From NCBI RefSeq assembly GCF_018228765.1, contig NZ_CP073695.1, positions 1,798,001 through 1,862,000 on the forward strand: 64,000 nucleotides of DNA, in the 5' to 3' direction. Position 1 is the stretch's first letter; every line of letters starts with the position of its first letter. Shown piece by piece: positions 16,287 to 25,413 of the stretch. The notes beneath the pieces were generated by a model. The model ran no database searches, was not told where the DNA came from, and was given only the letters and a program-made list of their open reading frames with translations. Position numbers and translations under genes: made by a program. This DNA comes from Halorubrum ruber. GTDB lineage: Archaea; Halobacteriota; Halobacteria; Halobacteriales; Haloferacaceae.

Positions 16287-17377
16287 GCGCGAGCCTCGAG
16301 TTCCAGGTCCGCGAGCGTCTCGTTGAGCAGTTCGACCGCCTCGCGGGTCTCCTCGCGGGTGCCCGTCGAGATCCGGACGTGCTCCGGGAGGCCGAACGAG
16401 GTACAGTCGCGGATTATCACCCCGCGCTCCTGGGCCGCCTCGGCCACGCGCTCGCCGTCGCCGACCGCGGCGAGGACGAAGTTCCCCGCGGAGTCGATGG
16501 TGGGCGCGTCGAGCTCGCTCGCGATGTACTCGCGGGCCCAGCGGGCGGACTCGACCGACCGTTCGACGTGCTCGTCGTCGTCGAGCGCGGCGAGCGCGGC
16601 GCGGCAGGCGAGTTCGTTCGCCGCGAACGGGGTGTTGACGCGGGCGTACGCCTCACCCCACGCCTCCGGGACGACGCTGTACCCGATCCGGAGCCCCGCG
16701 AGCCCGTACGCCTTCGAGAAGGTGCGGAGGACCGCCACGTCGTCGCGCTCGTCGACGAGGGGGATCGCGCTGTCGACCTCGGCGAACTCGCCGTACGCCT
16801 CGTCGACGACGAGGAGCGTCTCCTCGGCGGTCGCGTCCGCGATCGCCTCTATCTCGTCGAGTGGCATCGTCGACCCGGAGGGGTTGTGCGGCGAGGTGAC
16901 GTAGACGATCCGCTCGCCGCCGTAGGCGCGCAGGACGGTCTCCGCGTCCTGCGCGAAGCCGTCGTCGGGGGTGAGCTCGTACTCCGTCACCTCGCCGTGG
17001 TGGTACCGCGAGGACATCGCGTAGTAGGCGAAGCCGGGGCTCGGCACCAGCACCTCGTCGCCGGGCTCTAACGCGGCCCGCGAGAGGTAGTCGATCGAGC
17101 CGTCGGCGCCCGGCGACACCCACACCTGCTCGTCGTCGACCCCCCACTTCGCGGCGATCTCCGCGGTGAGGTCCGTGTGCGATGACTTCGGGTACTGGTT
17201 CACGCGGTCGGCGTGCTCGCGGATCGCCTCGACGGCCGCCGGGCTCGGGCCGTGCGGGTTCTCGTTCGAGGAGAGCTTGATGAGGTCGTCGGGGTCGAGC
17301 CCGCGCTCGCGGGCGACCTCCTCGACGCCCCGACCCGGGACGTACTCGGAGTGGTCCGAGAGATCGCGTGGTTGCAT
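16283..17377 (-). CDS. hisC: Histidinol-phosphate aminotransferase
   Basis: The 364-aa PLP enzyme converts imidazole-acetol phosphate and glutamate to histidinol phosphate. IKLSSNENPHGPSPAAVEAI at the N-terminus is a HisC hallmark. YVTSPHNPSG, VVDEAYGEF and the PLP lysine in TFSKAYGLAGLRIGY (Lys222) follow in order. Length matches the family. Its stop overlaps the GTG of the frameshifted kinase, and the phosphatidyltransferase follows, so the three form one minus-strand transcript. Haloarchaea often keep these three together, which I recall rather than can check here. Confidence 0.95.
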   Translation of the reverse strand: MQPRDLSDHSEYVPGRGVEEVARERGLDPDDLIKLSSNENPHGPSPAAVEAIREHADRVNQYPKSSHTDLTAEIAAKWGVDDEQVWVSPGADGSIDYLSRAALEPGDEVLVPSPGFAYYAMSSRYHHGEVTEYELTPDDGFAQDAETVLRAYGGERIVYVTSPHNPSGSTMPLDEIEAIADATAEETLLVVDEAYGEFAEVDSAIPLVDERDDVAVLRTFSKAYGLAGLRIGYSVVPEAWGEAYARVNTPFAANELACRAALAALDDDEHVERSVESARWAREYIASELDAPTIDSAGNFVLAAVGDGERVAEAAQERGVIIRDCTSFGLPEHVRISTGTREETREAVELLNETLADLELEARA

Positions 17378-17452
17378 GCCCGGAAGTCGGAGACCGGCGG
17401 GCTTAAGCGTGGTCTTGGCGGTCGAGGGCTCGCGACGGCACCGCCCCGCGGC

Positions 17453-18979
17453 TCACGACGACGGGGCGTCCGCGAACCGCCGCTCGGCCTCGGCGACCAC
17501 GTCCGGCCGCCCCGCGAGCTCGACGGCGACGGTCTCGCCGCAGTAGTCGACGTCCGCGACGACGCCGCGGTCGTACGCCCACGAGAGCGCGGCCTGCGCG
17601 TCGCCGCCGTTGGGCGCCTCGACGGTCGCGGTCGCCGTCGGCAACGAGTCCGCCACCGCGTCTGCGAGGTCGGCGAGCCCGGTCCCCTCGCGGACGCTGA
17701 TCGGAATCGGCGACCGGAGGGCGTCGACGACGGGCGTGTCGCGCGGGTCGAGGTCGGCGACGGCGTCCTCGTACGCCTCGACGGCGGCCGCGAGCCCGTC
17801 CGCCCCGACCTCGTCCGCCTTCGACAGCACCGGTATCACCGGGCCCTCTGTCGCCTCGATCGCCGTCAGCGACGCGCGGAGCTTCCGTCGGAGGTCGGCC
17901 GGCTCGTCGCTCGCGTCGACGACGAGCAGCGCGCAGTCGGCCGCCCGGACCGCGTCGATGGTCGTCCGGAACGAGCGCACCGCCTCGTGGGGGAGCCCGT
18001 CGAGGAAGCCGACGGTGTCGGTGACGAGGGCTCGCCGCCCGCCGACCGTCGCCCGGCGCGTCGTCGTCGAGAGCGTCTCGAACGGCCGGTCCGCGACCGC
18101 GAGCGGCCCGTCGCCCTCGGCCGGGTCGCCCTCACCCTCGTCGGCGTCGGCGCGGCCGGCGTCGGTGCGACCGACATCGCGAGCCCCGGCCTCGTCCCCG
18201 AAATCGGGGTTGTCGACCTCGTCGGCGAGCCGGCGAGCCAGCGTCGACTTCCCGGCGTTGGTGTACCCCGCGAGCGCGACGAGGTCGAACCCGGCGTCGC
18301 GGCGCTCCGCCCGTCGGGCCGCGCGGTCGTCGGCGATCTCGCCGAGCGCGCGCTCGGCGGATTCGATCCGCTTCTCGACGTCGAGCACGCGGCTGTCGCC
18401 CTCCGGCTGGAGGCGCACGTCCTCGCTCGCGTCGCGGGCGACCGCCTCCCGGAGCCGGGGGAGTTCGTACCGTAACCGCGCCAGCTCGAGCTGGCGGTCG
18501 GCCGCGCGCGAGTCGGCGGCGTCGGCGAACAGCTCTAACACGAGGCGCGGGCGGTCGATCACCGCGGTCCCGGGCGGCAGCAGGTCGCCCAGCGAGAACG
18601 TCTGTCCCGGCGACAGTCCCCCGTCGTAGATCACCGCCTCGGCGCCCGCGTCGGCCGCGAGCCGCATCAGCTCCTCGGCCTTCCCGCGACCGAGGTCGTA
18701 GGTCGGGTCCTCGCGGCGCCGCTGGGTAACCTCGCCGACCACCGCGTAGCCGGCCGCGGCGGCCAGCTCGCGGATCTCGGTCGTGTCCGGCTGCTCGCCG
18801 TCGGACCGGGCCGCGACGACGGCGGGGGTCGCGTCGGCGGCCGTGAGGTCGGTCTCGACGGACGTTCGGTCGGGATCGGCGCCCTGAGAGTCGCTTTTAC
18901 TCGTTTCGGCGGTTTCGCTCGGTTCTGCGGTTTCGCTCGGTTCGGTCGTCTCGTTCGTCGTGGCGTCGTCTCGTGACAT
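17453..18979 (-). CDS. hflX: GTPase HflX
   Basis: The 508-aa protein is a translation-associated GTPase that binds or splits ribosomes, chiefly under stress. The N-terminal HflX domain (about 50-215) contains EVTQRRREDPTYDLGRGKAE and GGLSPGQ. The GTPase domain has the P-loop GYTNAGKST (238-246), a Thr switch (FETLSTTTRRATV), DTVGFLDGLPHEAVRSF (G3) and SKAD (G4). A roughly 40-residue acidic insert lies between P-loop and switch I. The N-terminus has repeated TEPSETAEPSETAETS. A long 5' leader with its own short ORF lies upstream. Confidence 0.94.
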   Translation of the reverse strand: MSRDDATTNETTEPSETAEPSETAETSKSDSQGADPDRTSVETDLTAADATPAVVAARSDGEQPDTTEIRELAAAAGYAVVGEVTQRRREDPTYDLGRGKAEELMRLAADAGAEAVIYDGGLSPGQTFSLGDLLPPGTAVIDRPRLVLELFADAADSRAADRQLELARLRYELPRLREAVARDASEDVRLQPEGDSRVLDVEKRIESAERALGEIADDRAARRAERRDAGFDLVALAGYTNAGKSTLARRLADEVDNPDFGDEAGARDVGRTDAGRADADEGEGDPAEGDGPLAVADRPFETLSTTTRRATVGGRRALVTDTVGFLDGLPHEAVRSFRTTIDAVRAADCALLVVDASDEPADLRRKLRASLTAIEATEGPVIPVLSKADEVGADGLAAAVEAYEDAVADLDPRDTPVVDALRSPIPISVREGTGLADLADAVADSLPTATATVEAPNGGDAQAALSWAYDRGVVADVDYCGETVAVELAGRPDVVAEAERRFADAPSS

Positions 18980-19104
18980 TCGGTCGGGCGCTCGCGTCGG
19001 CCCGGAGAGGGGAGCGTCTCGCGCTCCGGTCGCGGCTCTGGGGCGCGTGCGACCGGCCCGTCTCGTGCGGAGCGGGGCGGTCGCGTCGCGCCGCGGCGGT
19101 ACCG

Positions 19105-19137
19105 TCAGCGGCCGGCGACGAACGAACTGGTCTCCAT
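19105..19137 (-). CDS. Ten-codon leader ORF (METSSFVAGR) upstream of hflX
   Basis: An ATG at 19137 opens METSSFVAGR and then TGA. It lies about 26 bp downstream of a clear TATA box (CGCTTATATG, 19159-19168), the usual position of a leaderless start codon here. The hflX ATG at 18979 is in a different frame 158 nt further on. A leader peptide that controls hflX is possible but unproven. No peptide-specific motif such as a run of one amino acid is seen. Confidence 0.3.
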   Translation of the reverse strand: METSSFVAGR

Positions 19138-19158
19138 ACCTCCGACTCTGTGGGCTCG

Positions 19159-19168
19159 CATATAAGCG
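19159..19168 (-). promoter_or_regulatory. TATA box CGCTTATATG of the hflX transcript
   Basis: It is the best promoter-like sequence in the 253-bp gap between hflX and the FAH-family gene. The implied start near 19137 leaves a leader of about 158 nt before hflX, long for this genome. No other gene lies in the gap. Confidence 0.55.
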
Positions 19169-19200
19169 TTCACCGGAAACGAGGTGTAGTACCGAACCGC

Positions 19201-19218
19201 AAAAACGGGGCGGCGCCC
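19201..19218 (-). terminator. Short hairpin and T5 run downstream of the FAH-family gene
   Basis: On the minus strand a GC-rich stretch with a 4-bp stem (GGGC-GCC-GCCC, 19218-19208) is followed by TTTTT (19205-19201), about 15-30 nt past the stop at 19233. T-runs act as archaeal terminators. It would separate this gene from hflX. Confidence 0.4.
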
Positions 19219-19232
19219 GAACGGCGCGCCGC

Positions 19233-19976
19233 TCAGGGGATCCGAACGTCGTGTTCCAGCGTCCCGACGCCCTCGACCTCCACCTCGACGGTGTCGCCGT
19301 CGGAGAGCGCCCCGACCCCCTCGGGGGTGCCGGTCGCGATGACGTCGCCGGGTTCGAGCGTGAGGTACGTCGTGATCTCCTCGATCAGCGTCGGCACGTC
19401 GAAGATCATGTGTTCGCGGTCGCTCGACTGCTTCGTCTCGCCGTTAACGCGGAGCTCGACGCTCGCGTCGTCCGGCACCTCGTCGGGCGTCGCGAGGACC
19501 GGGCCGAGCGGCGCGGCGCCGTCGAACGCCTTCCCGCGCACCCAGTTCTGCTCGCGGTTCTGGTCGTCGCGGTTCGACACGTCGTTCATACAGGTGAAGC
19601 CCGCGACGACATCCATCGCGTCCGCGGCGTCGACCGCCTTGCACTGCTCGCCGATCACGACCGCGAACTCCGCCTCCCAGTCGATCCGGTCCTTGCCGGC
19701 GGGGACGGTCACGGTGTCGCCGTGGCTCGCCACCGCGTTCGGCGGCTTGAGGAAGAGGAGAGGGCGGTCCGGTACGTCGTTGCCGAGCTCCTCGGCGTGG
19801 TCGGCGTAGTTGCGTCCGATACAGACGATCTTCGAGGGGTCCGTCGGCGCCAGCACGTCGATCGCGGGGTCCGAGAGCGCGTACTCGTCGCCGCCGAAGG
19901 CGACGGTGTCAGTCGCTGGGTCGTACTCGCCCTCGCGGATCGATCCGGCCGGGTTGCGGAACCGTGCGCGGTACAT
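19233..19976 (-). CDS. Fumarylacetoacetate hydrolase family protein
   Basis: The 247-aa protein has the FAH C-terminal fold. KIVCIGRNYADHAEELGN, FLKPPNAVASHGD and the metal-binding glutamates in DWEAEFAVVIGEQCK are present, followed by GFTCMNDVSNRD and the closing GDVIATGTPEGVG. Members hydrolyse, decarboxylate or isomerise 2-oxoacid derivatives from aromatic or sugar breakdown, so the reaction is open. I chose ATG 19976 (MYRARFRNPAGS) because the residues encoded upstream are proline- and arginine-rich and unlike the family. A neighbouring pathway gene is not evident. Confidence 0.9.
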   Translation of the reverse strand: MYRARFRNPAGSIREGEYDPATDTVAFGGDEYALSDPAIDVLAPTDPSKIVCIGRNYADHAEELGNDVPDRPLLFLKPPNAVASHGDTVTVPAGKDRIDWEAEFAVVIGEQCKAVDAADAMDVVAGFTCMNDVSNRDDQNREQNWVRGKAFDGAAPLGPVLATPDEVPDDASVELRVNGETKQSSDREHMIFDVPTLIEEITTYLTLEPGDVIATGTPEGVGALSDGDTVEVEVEGVGTLEHDVRIP

Positions 19977-20053
19977 ACGCGAGCGAACGGGCGGCCGCCC
20001 GAAAAGCGTTCCCGGAGAGGCAAGCGACGGCCGCGGGTGTCGGGGCCGCCGAC

Positions 20054-21277
20054 TCACTCGGTCGCTTCCGTGGCCCGCTCGTCGCTGAAGGCGTCGTCCG
20101 CGGTGTCCCCGCCGTCGGCCTCGTCCGCGGCGTCCCCGCCGTCGGCATCGTCCGCGGCGTCCCCACCGTCGGCGTCCGCGTCTGCGAAGCCCTCGTCGTC
20201 GTGCCCGGCGTCATCGCCGTCCGCGTCGTCGGCCGCGTCCGCGTCGTCGACCGCGTCCACGTCGTCGACCGGGCCCGCGTCGTCCGCCATGTCGTCGAGC
20301 GACGGCGAGCCGACGCGGTCACCGAACAGCTCCGACCGGGCGCAGTCGGCGCAGTAGTGGTTGTGCCGCATCGAGTGGGTCCGGACCGGGACGCCGGCGA
20401 CGACCGTCTCGTCGCGGCGCCGCCTGACGAGGCCGCGCTCGAACGCCTCGCCGCAGACGACGCAGGGCTCCTCGACGGACTCGGGCGGGCGGACGATCCG
20501 GTGGTCGACCGTCTTCTTCCGGCCGAACGCCGTGACCCCGTGGCGGCGGTCGAGGCGCCGGCGGACCGGCGGGGCCACGCCGAGGCCGAGCCCGATGAAC
20601 GCGAGGCCGATCAGGGCGGCAGGCGGGGAACCGCTCGTCGCCGCGAAGTAGGCGATCAGGCCGCCGATCGCCAGCAGTAGCGCGATGAGGATGTACCCGG
20701 CAGCGGTCTCCGTCAGACTCTCGCCCGCGGCGCTCGACGGCGCGCGCGCCGCCGTCTCGTCGCCGCGGACGAGCCGCCGTCGCTCCGCCAGCTTGGAGTA
20801 GTGCCACCAGCCGTACAGCAGGTTTCCGATCCCGCTGGTGAAGATGAAAAGCAGGATGTGGACGCCGACGGATCCGATACCGCGGTCGACGAGGACGACG
20901 CGGTCCCCGTCGTCCCGCTCGACGTTCCACCCGGCGTCGAGGTGGTCCTGGACGCGGCGGCGGAAGGCGCGGGAACTCTCTCGCGGGGTCGACGCCGAGC
21001 GCGACGGGGACGAGTCGGGGTCCGCCGACTCCTCGGTCGCGCGGCCCGCCGGCTCGGACGCGTCGGGCCCGCCGCCCGACCGCGACGCGCCGCAGTTCGA
21101 ACAGAACCGGTCGTCGTCGTCAAACGCCTCGCCGCACGCGGAGCAGTACGCGGGGTCGGCGGGGTTGCCGAGGTCGGCGCCGCAGTCGGGGCAGAAGCTC
21201 GCCCCCGCCGGCACCGCCTCGCCGCAGGCGGGGCAGGCGGCCGGCGGGCCGCCGGGGTCGCTGGTCTCGGAGGGCAT
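20054..21277 (-). CDS. Zinc-ribbon membrane protein with an acidic repeat tail
   Basis: The 407-aa protein opens with two double-cysteine ribbons: CPACGEAVPAGASFCPDCG (about 15-33) and CSACGEAFDDDDRFCSNCG. A disordered stretch follows, then a folded segment (VQDHLDAGWNVERDDGDRVV), a hydrophobic segment (VGVHILLFIFTSGIGNLLYG) and two more near 205-240 (YILIALLLAIGGLIAYF). A third Cys pair region (CVVCGEAFERG, HNHYCADC) suggests another zinc site. The tail from about residue 335 is Asp/Ala/Gly-rich repeat. The function is unknown. It is divergent from the MBL hydrolase gene. Confidence 0.75.
   Translation of the reverse strand: MPSETSDPGGPPAACPACGEAVPAGASFCPDCGADLGNPADPAYCSACGEAFDDDDRFCSNCGASRSGGGPDASEPAGRATEESADPDSSPSRSASTPRESSRAFRRRVQDHLDAGWNVERDDGDRVVLVDRGIGSVGVHILLFIFTSGIGNLLYGWWHYSKLAERRRLVRGDETAARAPSSAAGESLTETAAGYILIALLLAIGGLIAYFAATSGSPPAALIGLAFIGLGLGVAPPVRRRLDRRHGVTAFGRKKTVDHRIVRPPESVEEPCVVCGEAFERGLVRRRRDETVVAGVPVRTHSMRHNHYCADCARSELFGDRVGSPSLDDMADDAGPVDDVDAVDDADAADDADGDDAGHDDEGFADADADGGDAADDADGGDAADEADGGDTADDAFSDERATEATE
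20094..20176. repeat. 27-bp tandem repeat in the 3' end of the zinc-ribbon gene
   Basis: Three near-identical copies start at 20094, 20121 and 20148 (unit beginning TCGTCCGCGGCGTCCCCGCC). The period is in frame, so the protein carries repeated DADGGDAAD-type blocks. Copies differ by one or two bases. Slippage at this site would change tail length by nine residues at a time without breaking the frame. Confidence 0.85.
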
Positions 21278-21346
21278 CTACTCTGCGTTCGCGTTCGTGC
21301 CTGTTAATTGCTTTCGCCGGCGGACGACGCGATCCGCGGCGTCGAG

Positions 21347-21354
21347 TTTTATTA
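21347..21354 (+). promoter_or_regulatory. TATA box TTTTATTA of the MBL hydrolase gene
   Basis: It is centred about 32 bp upstream of the ATG at 21383, giving a nearly leaderless transcript. Confidence 0.5.
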
Positions 21355-21382
21355 CGGCCCGCCGAGATGTATCGGACGTACC

Positions 21383-22105
21383 ATGGAACTCACCTGGCAC
21401 GGCCACTCCACGTGGCACGTCGTGGTCGAGGACACGGAGCTGCTCATCGACCCGTTCTTCGACAACCCGAAGACCGACGTCGACCCCGAGGAACTCGACC
21501 CCGACTACCTCCTCCTGACCCACGGCCACTCCGACCACATCGCCGACGCGGACCGGTTCGAGGGGGCCACCGTGGTCGCGACGCCGGAACTGACCAACTA
21601 CGTACAAGAGAACTTCGGCCACGAGCACACACTCCCGGCGGGCGGGATGAACATCGGCGGCACCGTCGAGTGCGGCGACGCGTGGGTGACGATGGTCCGC
21701 GCGGACCACTCGAACGGCATCGACAACGGGTACGGCACCTCCGGCGGCATGCCGACCGGGTTCGTCATCGGCGACAAGAAGCCGACTCAGGAGTCCGACG
21801 CAGACTGTACCACGTTCTACCACGCCGGCGACACGGGCCTGATGTCCGAGATGGTCGACGTGATCGCCCCGTACCTCGAACCGGACGCCGCCGCTCTGCC
21901 CGCCGGCGACCACTTCACGATGGGCCCCGCGGGCGCTGGCATCGCCGCCGACTGGGTGGGCGCCGACGTCGTCTTCCCGATGCACTACGACTCGTTCGGC
22001 CCGATCGAGATCGAGACCCGCGAGTTCGTCAACGAGGTGAAGGCCGCGGGCGCCGCCGCCGAGCCGGTCGTCCTCGAGGGCGACGAGACGTACACGCTGG
22101 ACTGA
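21383..22105 (+). CDS. UPF0173-type metallo-beta-lactamase-fold hydrolase
   Basis: The 240-aa protein has the metallo-beta-lactamase core. It opens [13 protein letters not shown], carries the metal site HxHxDH in [11 protein letters not shown], then a second metal His in VRADHSNG and a metal Asp in [13 protein letters not shown], and ends with [14 protein letters not shown]. This matches the UPF0173 group of metal-dependent hydrolases, whose natural substrate is not settled. Length fits the group. A T6 run 36 nt beyond the stop probably ends the transcript. Confidence 0.9.
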   Translation: MELTWHGHSTWHVVVEDTELLIDPFFDNPKTDVDPEELDPDYLLLTHGHSDHIADADRFEGATVVATPELTNYVQENFGHEHTLPAGGMNIGGTVECGDAWVTMVRADHSNGIDNGYGTSGGMPTGFVIGDKKPTQESDADCTTFYHAGDTGLMSEMVDVIAPYLEPDAAALPAGDHFTMGPAGAGIAADWVGADVVFPMHYDSFGPIEIETREFVNEVKAAGAAAEPVVLEGDETYTLD

Positions 22106-22140
22106 CTCTCAGAGAGGGCGGCCCCATCGGTGATTCCACC

Positions 22141-22146
22141 TTTTTT
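22141..22146 (+). terminator. T6 run after the MBL hydrolase gene
   Basis: TTTTTT lies 36 nt past the stop codon at 22105, ahead of the OsmC gene. This is the kind of U-rich stop site used by archaeal RNA polymerase. I see no strong stem before it. Confidence 0.4.
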
Positions 22147-22260
22147 CCGAGCCGACCGCGTAGCGACGCGACCGTCGTTCGGTGAACGCGACCCTCGCCC
22201 CGGCAGCGACGTCCCGTGTCGGCAGCCTTTAGCGGTGGGAGGCCGAAGCCACACTCGACT

Positions 22261-22659
22261 ATGGCAGACATCGAGACGTCCACGGTTTCCGAGGAAGGGT
22301 ACGCGAGCACCAGTCAGGTCGGCGAGTTCGACCTCCAGATCGACGCGACCGACGAGACGGGCCCGAACCCGAACGCGACGCTCGTCGCGACGTACGCCTC
22401 CTGTTACCTCCCGGCGCTCCGCGTCGGCGGGAGCCAGCGCGGCGAGGAGGAGCTCGGCACAATCCAGATCGACGCGAGCGCCGAGCTCGACGACGACGAC
22501 GACCTCGAATCGATCGCCTTCGACGTCCACGTCGAGGCCGACCTCGACGACGAGACCGCCGCCGACATCGCCGAGCGCGCCGAGGGCATCTGTCACGTCC
22601 ACAGCGCGCTCCGCGAGGGGCTCCACGCCGACGTCAGCGTCTACCCCGGCGCGTTCTAA
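22261..22659 (+). CDS. OsmC/Ohr family peroxide-reductase-like protein
   Basis: The 132-aa protein has the OsmC fold with its two reactive cysteines. One is in ATYASCYLPALRVGG, at the start of the long helix, and the other in AEGICHVHSALREGL. In this family the pair reduces organic or hydrogen peroxides. The N-terminus MADIETSTVSEEGYASTSQV fits. Length is short but complete. The ATG at 22261 follows a CCTTTAGCGG box about 30 bp upstream. It faces the PAS kinase gene across 59 bp. Confidence 0.85.
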   Translation: MADIETSTVSEEGYASTSQVGEFDLQIDATDETGPNPNATLVATYASCYLPALRVGGSQRGEEELGTIQIDASAELDDDDDLESIAFDVHVEADLDDETAADIAERAEGICHVHSALREGLHADVSVYPGAF

Positions 22660-22718
22660 GGCCCGACCGCCGCGGCGACCGTTCCTTTTCGCAGTCGGTT
22701 CGGACGCGCGACCCGCGC

Positions 22719-25367
22719 TCAGTCCCGGGGCTCGACCGCCTCGCCGGGCGACTCCGACGCCTGCGGCGACGGGTCCGGGCGGTCGACGCCGGTGAACTCG
22801 AACCGAGCGCCGCCGCGCTCTCCCTCCGTGACCACGACGTCCCAGCCGTGCGCCTCGGCGATGCGCTGGACGATTGAGAGCCCGAAGCCGGTCCCCGTCT
22901 CGGAGGTGGTGTAACCGCTCTCGAACACCTTCTCGCGCTCGTCCGGGCCGATCCCGGGCCCGTCGTCCTCGACGTAGAAGCCGTCCGGGAGGTCGCCGAC
23001 GACGACGCGCTCGCCGCCGTGTTCGGCGGCGTTGCGGAACAGGTTCCCGAGGAGCTGCCGGACCCGCCCCGGGTCGGCGCAGATCTCGCCGTCAGCGCCG
23101 ACGTCGACCTCGATCGGAGCGGCCTCCGCCTCGCCGTCAGCGGCGTCGCCGGGGTCGCCGGCGTCGCCGCCGAACGGGTCCTCCCCGTTCGCCGATCCGA
23201 ACGCGTCGTCGCTGTATCCGCCGGCCAGCTCGCCGAGGTGGACGCGCTCGAACGACCCGACCGCCTCGCCCTGCTTCGCGAGCGCGAGCACGTCCTCGAT
23301 GAGCCGCTCCATCTCGTCGAGCGCGCGCTCGCAGCGGTCGAAGTAGGAGTCGTTCCCCGTCTCGCGCGCGAGCCGGAGGTACCCCGAGAGGACGTTGAGC
23401 GGGTTCCGGAGATCGTGCGAGACGATGCTCGCGAACTCGTCGAGCCGCTCGTTCTCTCGCTCGATGCGTCGCTCGTACGCCTTGCGCTCCGAGATGTCGC
23501 GGCTGCTCGCCAGGAACCGGTCCTCGCCCTGGACGTCGATGCGCCGCACGTGGACCTCGACCGGGAACGTCGAGCCGTCCGCGCGGGCGAAGGTCGTCTC
23601 CAGCCGGACCGTCTCGTCCATCTCCAGCCCGTTCCAGAGCCGAACGCCCTCCTCCGGGTCGACCTCGGTGTCCACTTCCCAGACGTCCATGCCGACGAGC
23701 TCCTCGCGGTCGTAGCCGAGCGCGTCGGTCATCGCCCGGTTCGCGTCGACGATCTCGCCCGCCTCGTCGTGGATGTCGACCATGTCCGGCGAGCGCTCGA
23801 ACAGCGCCTCCAACCGCGCCGTGGTGCGTTCGAGCCGCTGCTGTCGCCGTCGCTCGTCGGTCACGTCGCGGGAGATGCCGAGAATCCCGTCGAACTCCCC
23901 GTCGATAACGAGGCGAGTCAGGCCGTAGTCGACGATCGCCTCGGACTTCCCGGGCAGGTCGACCTCGACCGTCCCGGCCAGCGAGTCGCGGTCGCCGTCG
24001 ACGAGGGCGTCGTACCGGTCGCCGTCGCCCGCCGCCCGAATGCTTTCGACGAGGCGGCTCTCCCGGCCGACGAGCGCCTCGGGATCGGCCGCTAACACGT
24101 CGGCGGTGTGGTCGTTCGCGAGCGCGATGCGGCCGTCGGCGTCGTAGATACACACCGACTCCGGCAGCTCGTCGACGATGCGGCGGTACCGCTCCAGCTC
24201 GCGCTCTCGCTCCTTCTCCTCGGTGACGTCGATGTGGATGCCGACGGCCCGGAGCGGCTCGCCGTCGTCCGTCCGCTCGACGACCCGGCCGCGGTCGCGG
24301 ATCCACTTCCAGTCGCCGGACTTCGTCCGCATCCGGAAGTCGGCCTGATAGAGGTCGGTCTCCCCCGCGAAGTGCGCCTCGATGGCGTCCCAGGCGTCGT
24401 CGACGTCGTCCGGGTGGACGCGGTCCTCCCACGCCGACAGGTCGAAGTCGATCTCGTCGGCCTCGTGGCCGAGCATCGCCGCCCACCGCTCGTCGAACCG
24501 GACCTCGTCCGTCCGGACGTTCCAGTCCCAGACGCCGACGTCGGCGCCCTCGACGGCCAGCTGGAGGCGCTCGGAGAGCTCGCGGAGCTCCCGCTCCCGT
24601 TCCCGCTTCTCCGTCACGTCCCGGAAGTACAGCGCGAGCCCGTCGGGCGTCGGGTAGGCGTTCACGACGAGGTCGGCGCCGAGCCGGTCGACGTGCGCCT
24701 CGAACCGCACCGGCTCGCCGGTCTCGGCGGCCTCGCGGAGGGCTTCCTCGCCGTCGGTGTCCGTGGTCTCCGGGAACAGGTCCCAGATCCGCTCCCCGAG
24801 CAGTTCGTCGGCGTCGAGGTCGATCATCCGGACCGCGCGGTCGTTGAGGTACGTGATCCGCCACTCGTCGTCGACCTCGCAGAACGCGTCGGAGACGCGC
24901 TCCAAGTGCTCGGCGACCCGGCGCTCGCCCCGGGTCCGCGAGACGAGGCCCTCGACGGCGCCCGCGAGCCGAGAGTACTGATCGGACGCCTCTCCCTTGC
25001 GGAGGTACTCGTCGACGCCCGCGGAGACCGCCTCGCTGGCGACCGCCTCTGACCCCTCGCCGGTGAACAGCACGAACGGGACGTCGCCGTGTCGATCGCG
25101 GACGGCTTCGAGCAGTTCGATCCCGTCGGTCTCCGGCATCTCGTAGTCCGAGACGACGCAGTCGTACGACGACGCCGAGAGCGCGTCGAGCGCCGCCGAC
25201 GGGCTCTCGACCGGCGTCGCCTCGATCCGGTCGTCGCGCGACTCCAACAGCGAGGCGGCCACGTCCGCGAACCCCGGCTCGTCGTCGACGACGAGCACGC
25301 TGACGAGCGAGCGCTCTCGCCCGCCCGTCGACCCGTCGCCGTCGTCGGCACCCTCCGCTTCCCTCAT
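22719..25367 (-). CDS. Hybrid sensor histidine kinase: receiver, four or more PAS domains, kinase core
   Basis: The 882-aa soluble protein starts with a response-regulator receiver (about 20-140) whose phospho-acceptor Asp is in CVVSDYEMPETDG. PAS/PAC modules then run from about 155 to 640, separated by coiled segments and each ending in an FLASSRDISERKAYE-type linker. The HisKA box has His in VSHDLRNPLNVLSGY. The HATPase domain contains N-box LLGNLFRNAAEHGG, G1 DDGPGIGPDE and GTGFGLSIV. It has no membrane span, so it should sense an internal signal such as redox or light. A separate output regulator is not adjacent. Confidence 0.93.
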   Translation of the reverse strand: MREAEGADDGDGSTGGRERSLVSVLVVDDEPGFADVAASLLESRDDRIEATPVESPSAALDALSASSYDCVVSDYEMPETDGIELLEAVRDRHGDVPFVLFTGEGSEAVASEAVSAGVDEYLRKGEASDQYSRLAGAVEGLVSRTRGERRVAEHLERVSDAFCEVDDEWRITYLNDRAVRMIDLDADELLGERIWDLFPETTDTDGEEALREAAETGEPVRFEAHVDRLGADLVVNAYPTPDGLALYFRDVTEKRERERELRELSERLQLAVEGADVGVWDWNVRTDEVRFDERWAAMLGHEADEIDFDLSAWEDRVHPDDVDDAWDAIEAHFAGETDLYQADFRMRTKSGDWKWIRDRGRVVERTDDGEPLRAVGIHIDVTEEKERERELERYRRIVDELPESVCIYDADGRIALANDHTADVLAADPEALVGRESRLVESIRAAGDGDRYDALVDGDRDSLAGTVEVDLPGKSEAIVDYGLTRLVIDGEFDGILGISRDVTDERRRQQRLERTTARLEALFERSPDMVDIHDEAGEIVDANRAMTDALGYDREELVGMDVWEVDTEVDPEEGVRLWNGLEMDETVRLETTFARADGSTFPVEVHVRRIDVQGEDRFLASSRDISERKAYERRIERENERLDEFASIVSHDLRNPLNVLSGYLRLARETGNDSYFDRCERALDEMERLIEDVLALAKQGEAVGSFERVHLGELAGGYSDDAFGSANGEDPFGGDAGDPGDAADGEAEAAPIEVDVGADGEICADPGRVRQLLGNLFRNAAEHGGERVVVGDLPDGFYVEDDGPGIGPDEREKVFESGYTTSETGTGFGLSIVQRIAEAHGWDVVVTEGERGGARFEFTGVDRPDPSPQASESPGEAVEPRD

Positions 25368-25413
25368 CTGAATTGGTGTTTTCTATTCGACATGATAACC
25401 GTTTCGTTCGGTT

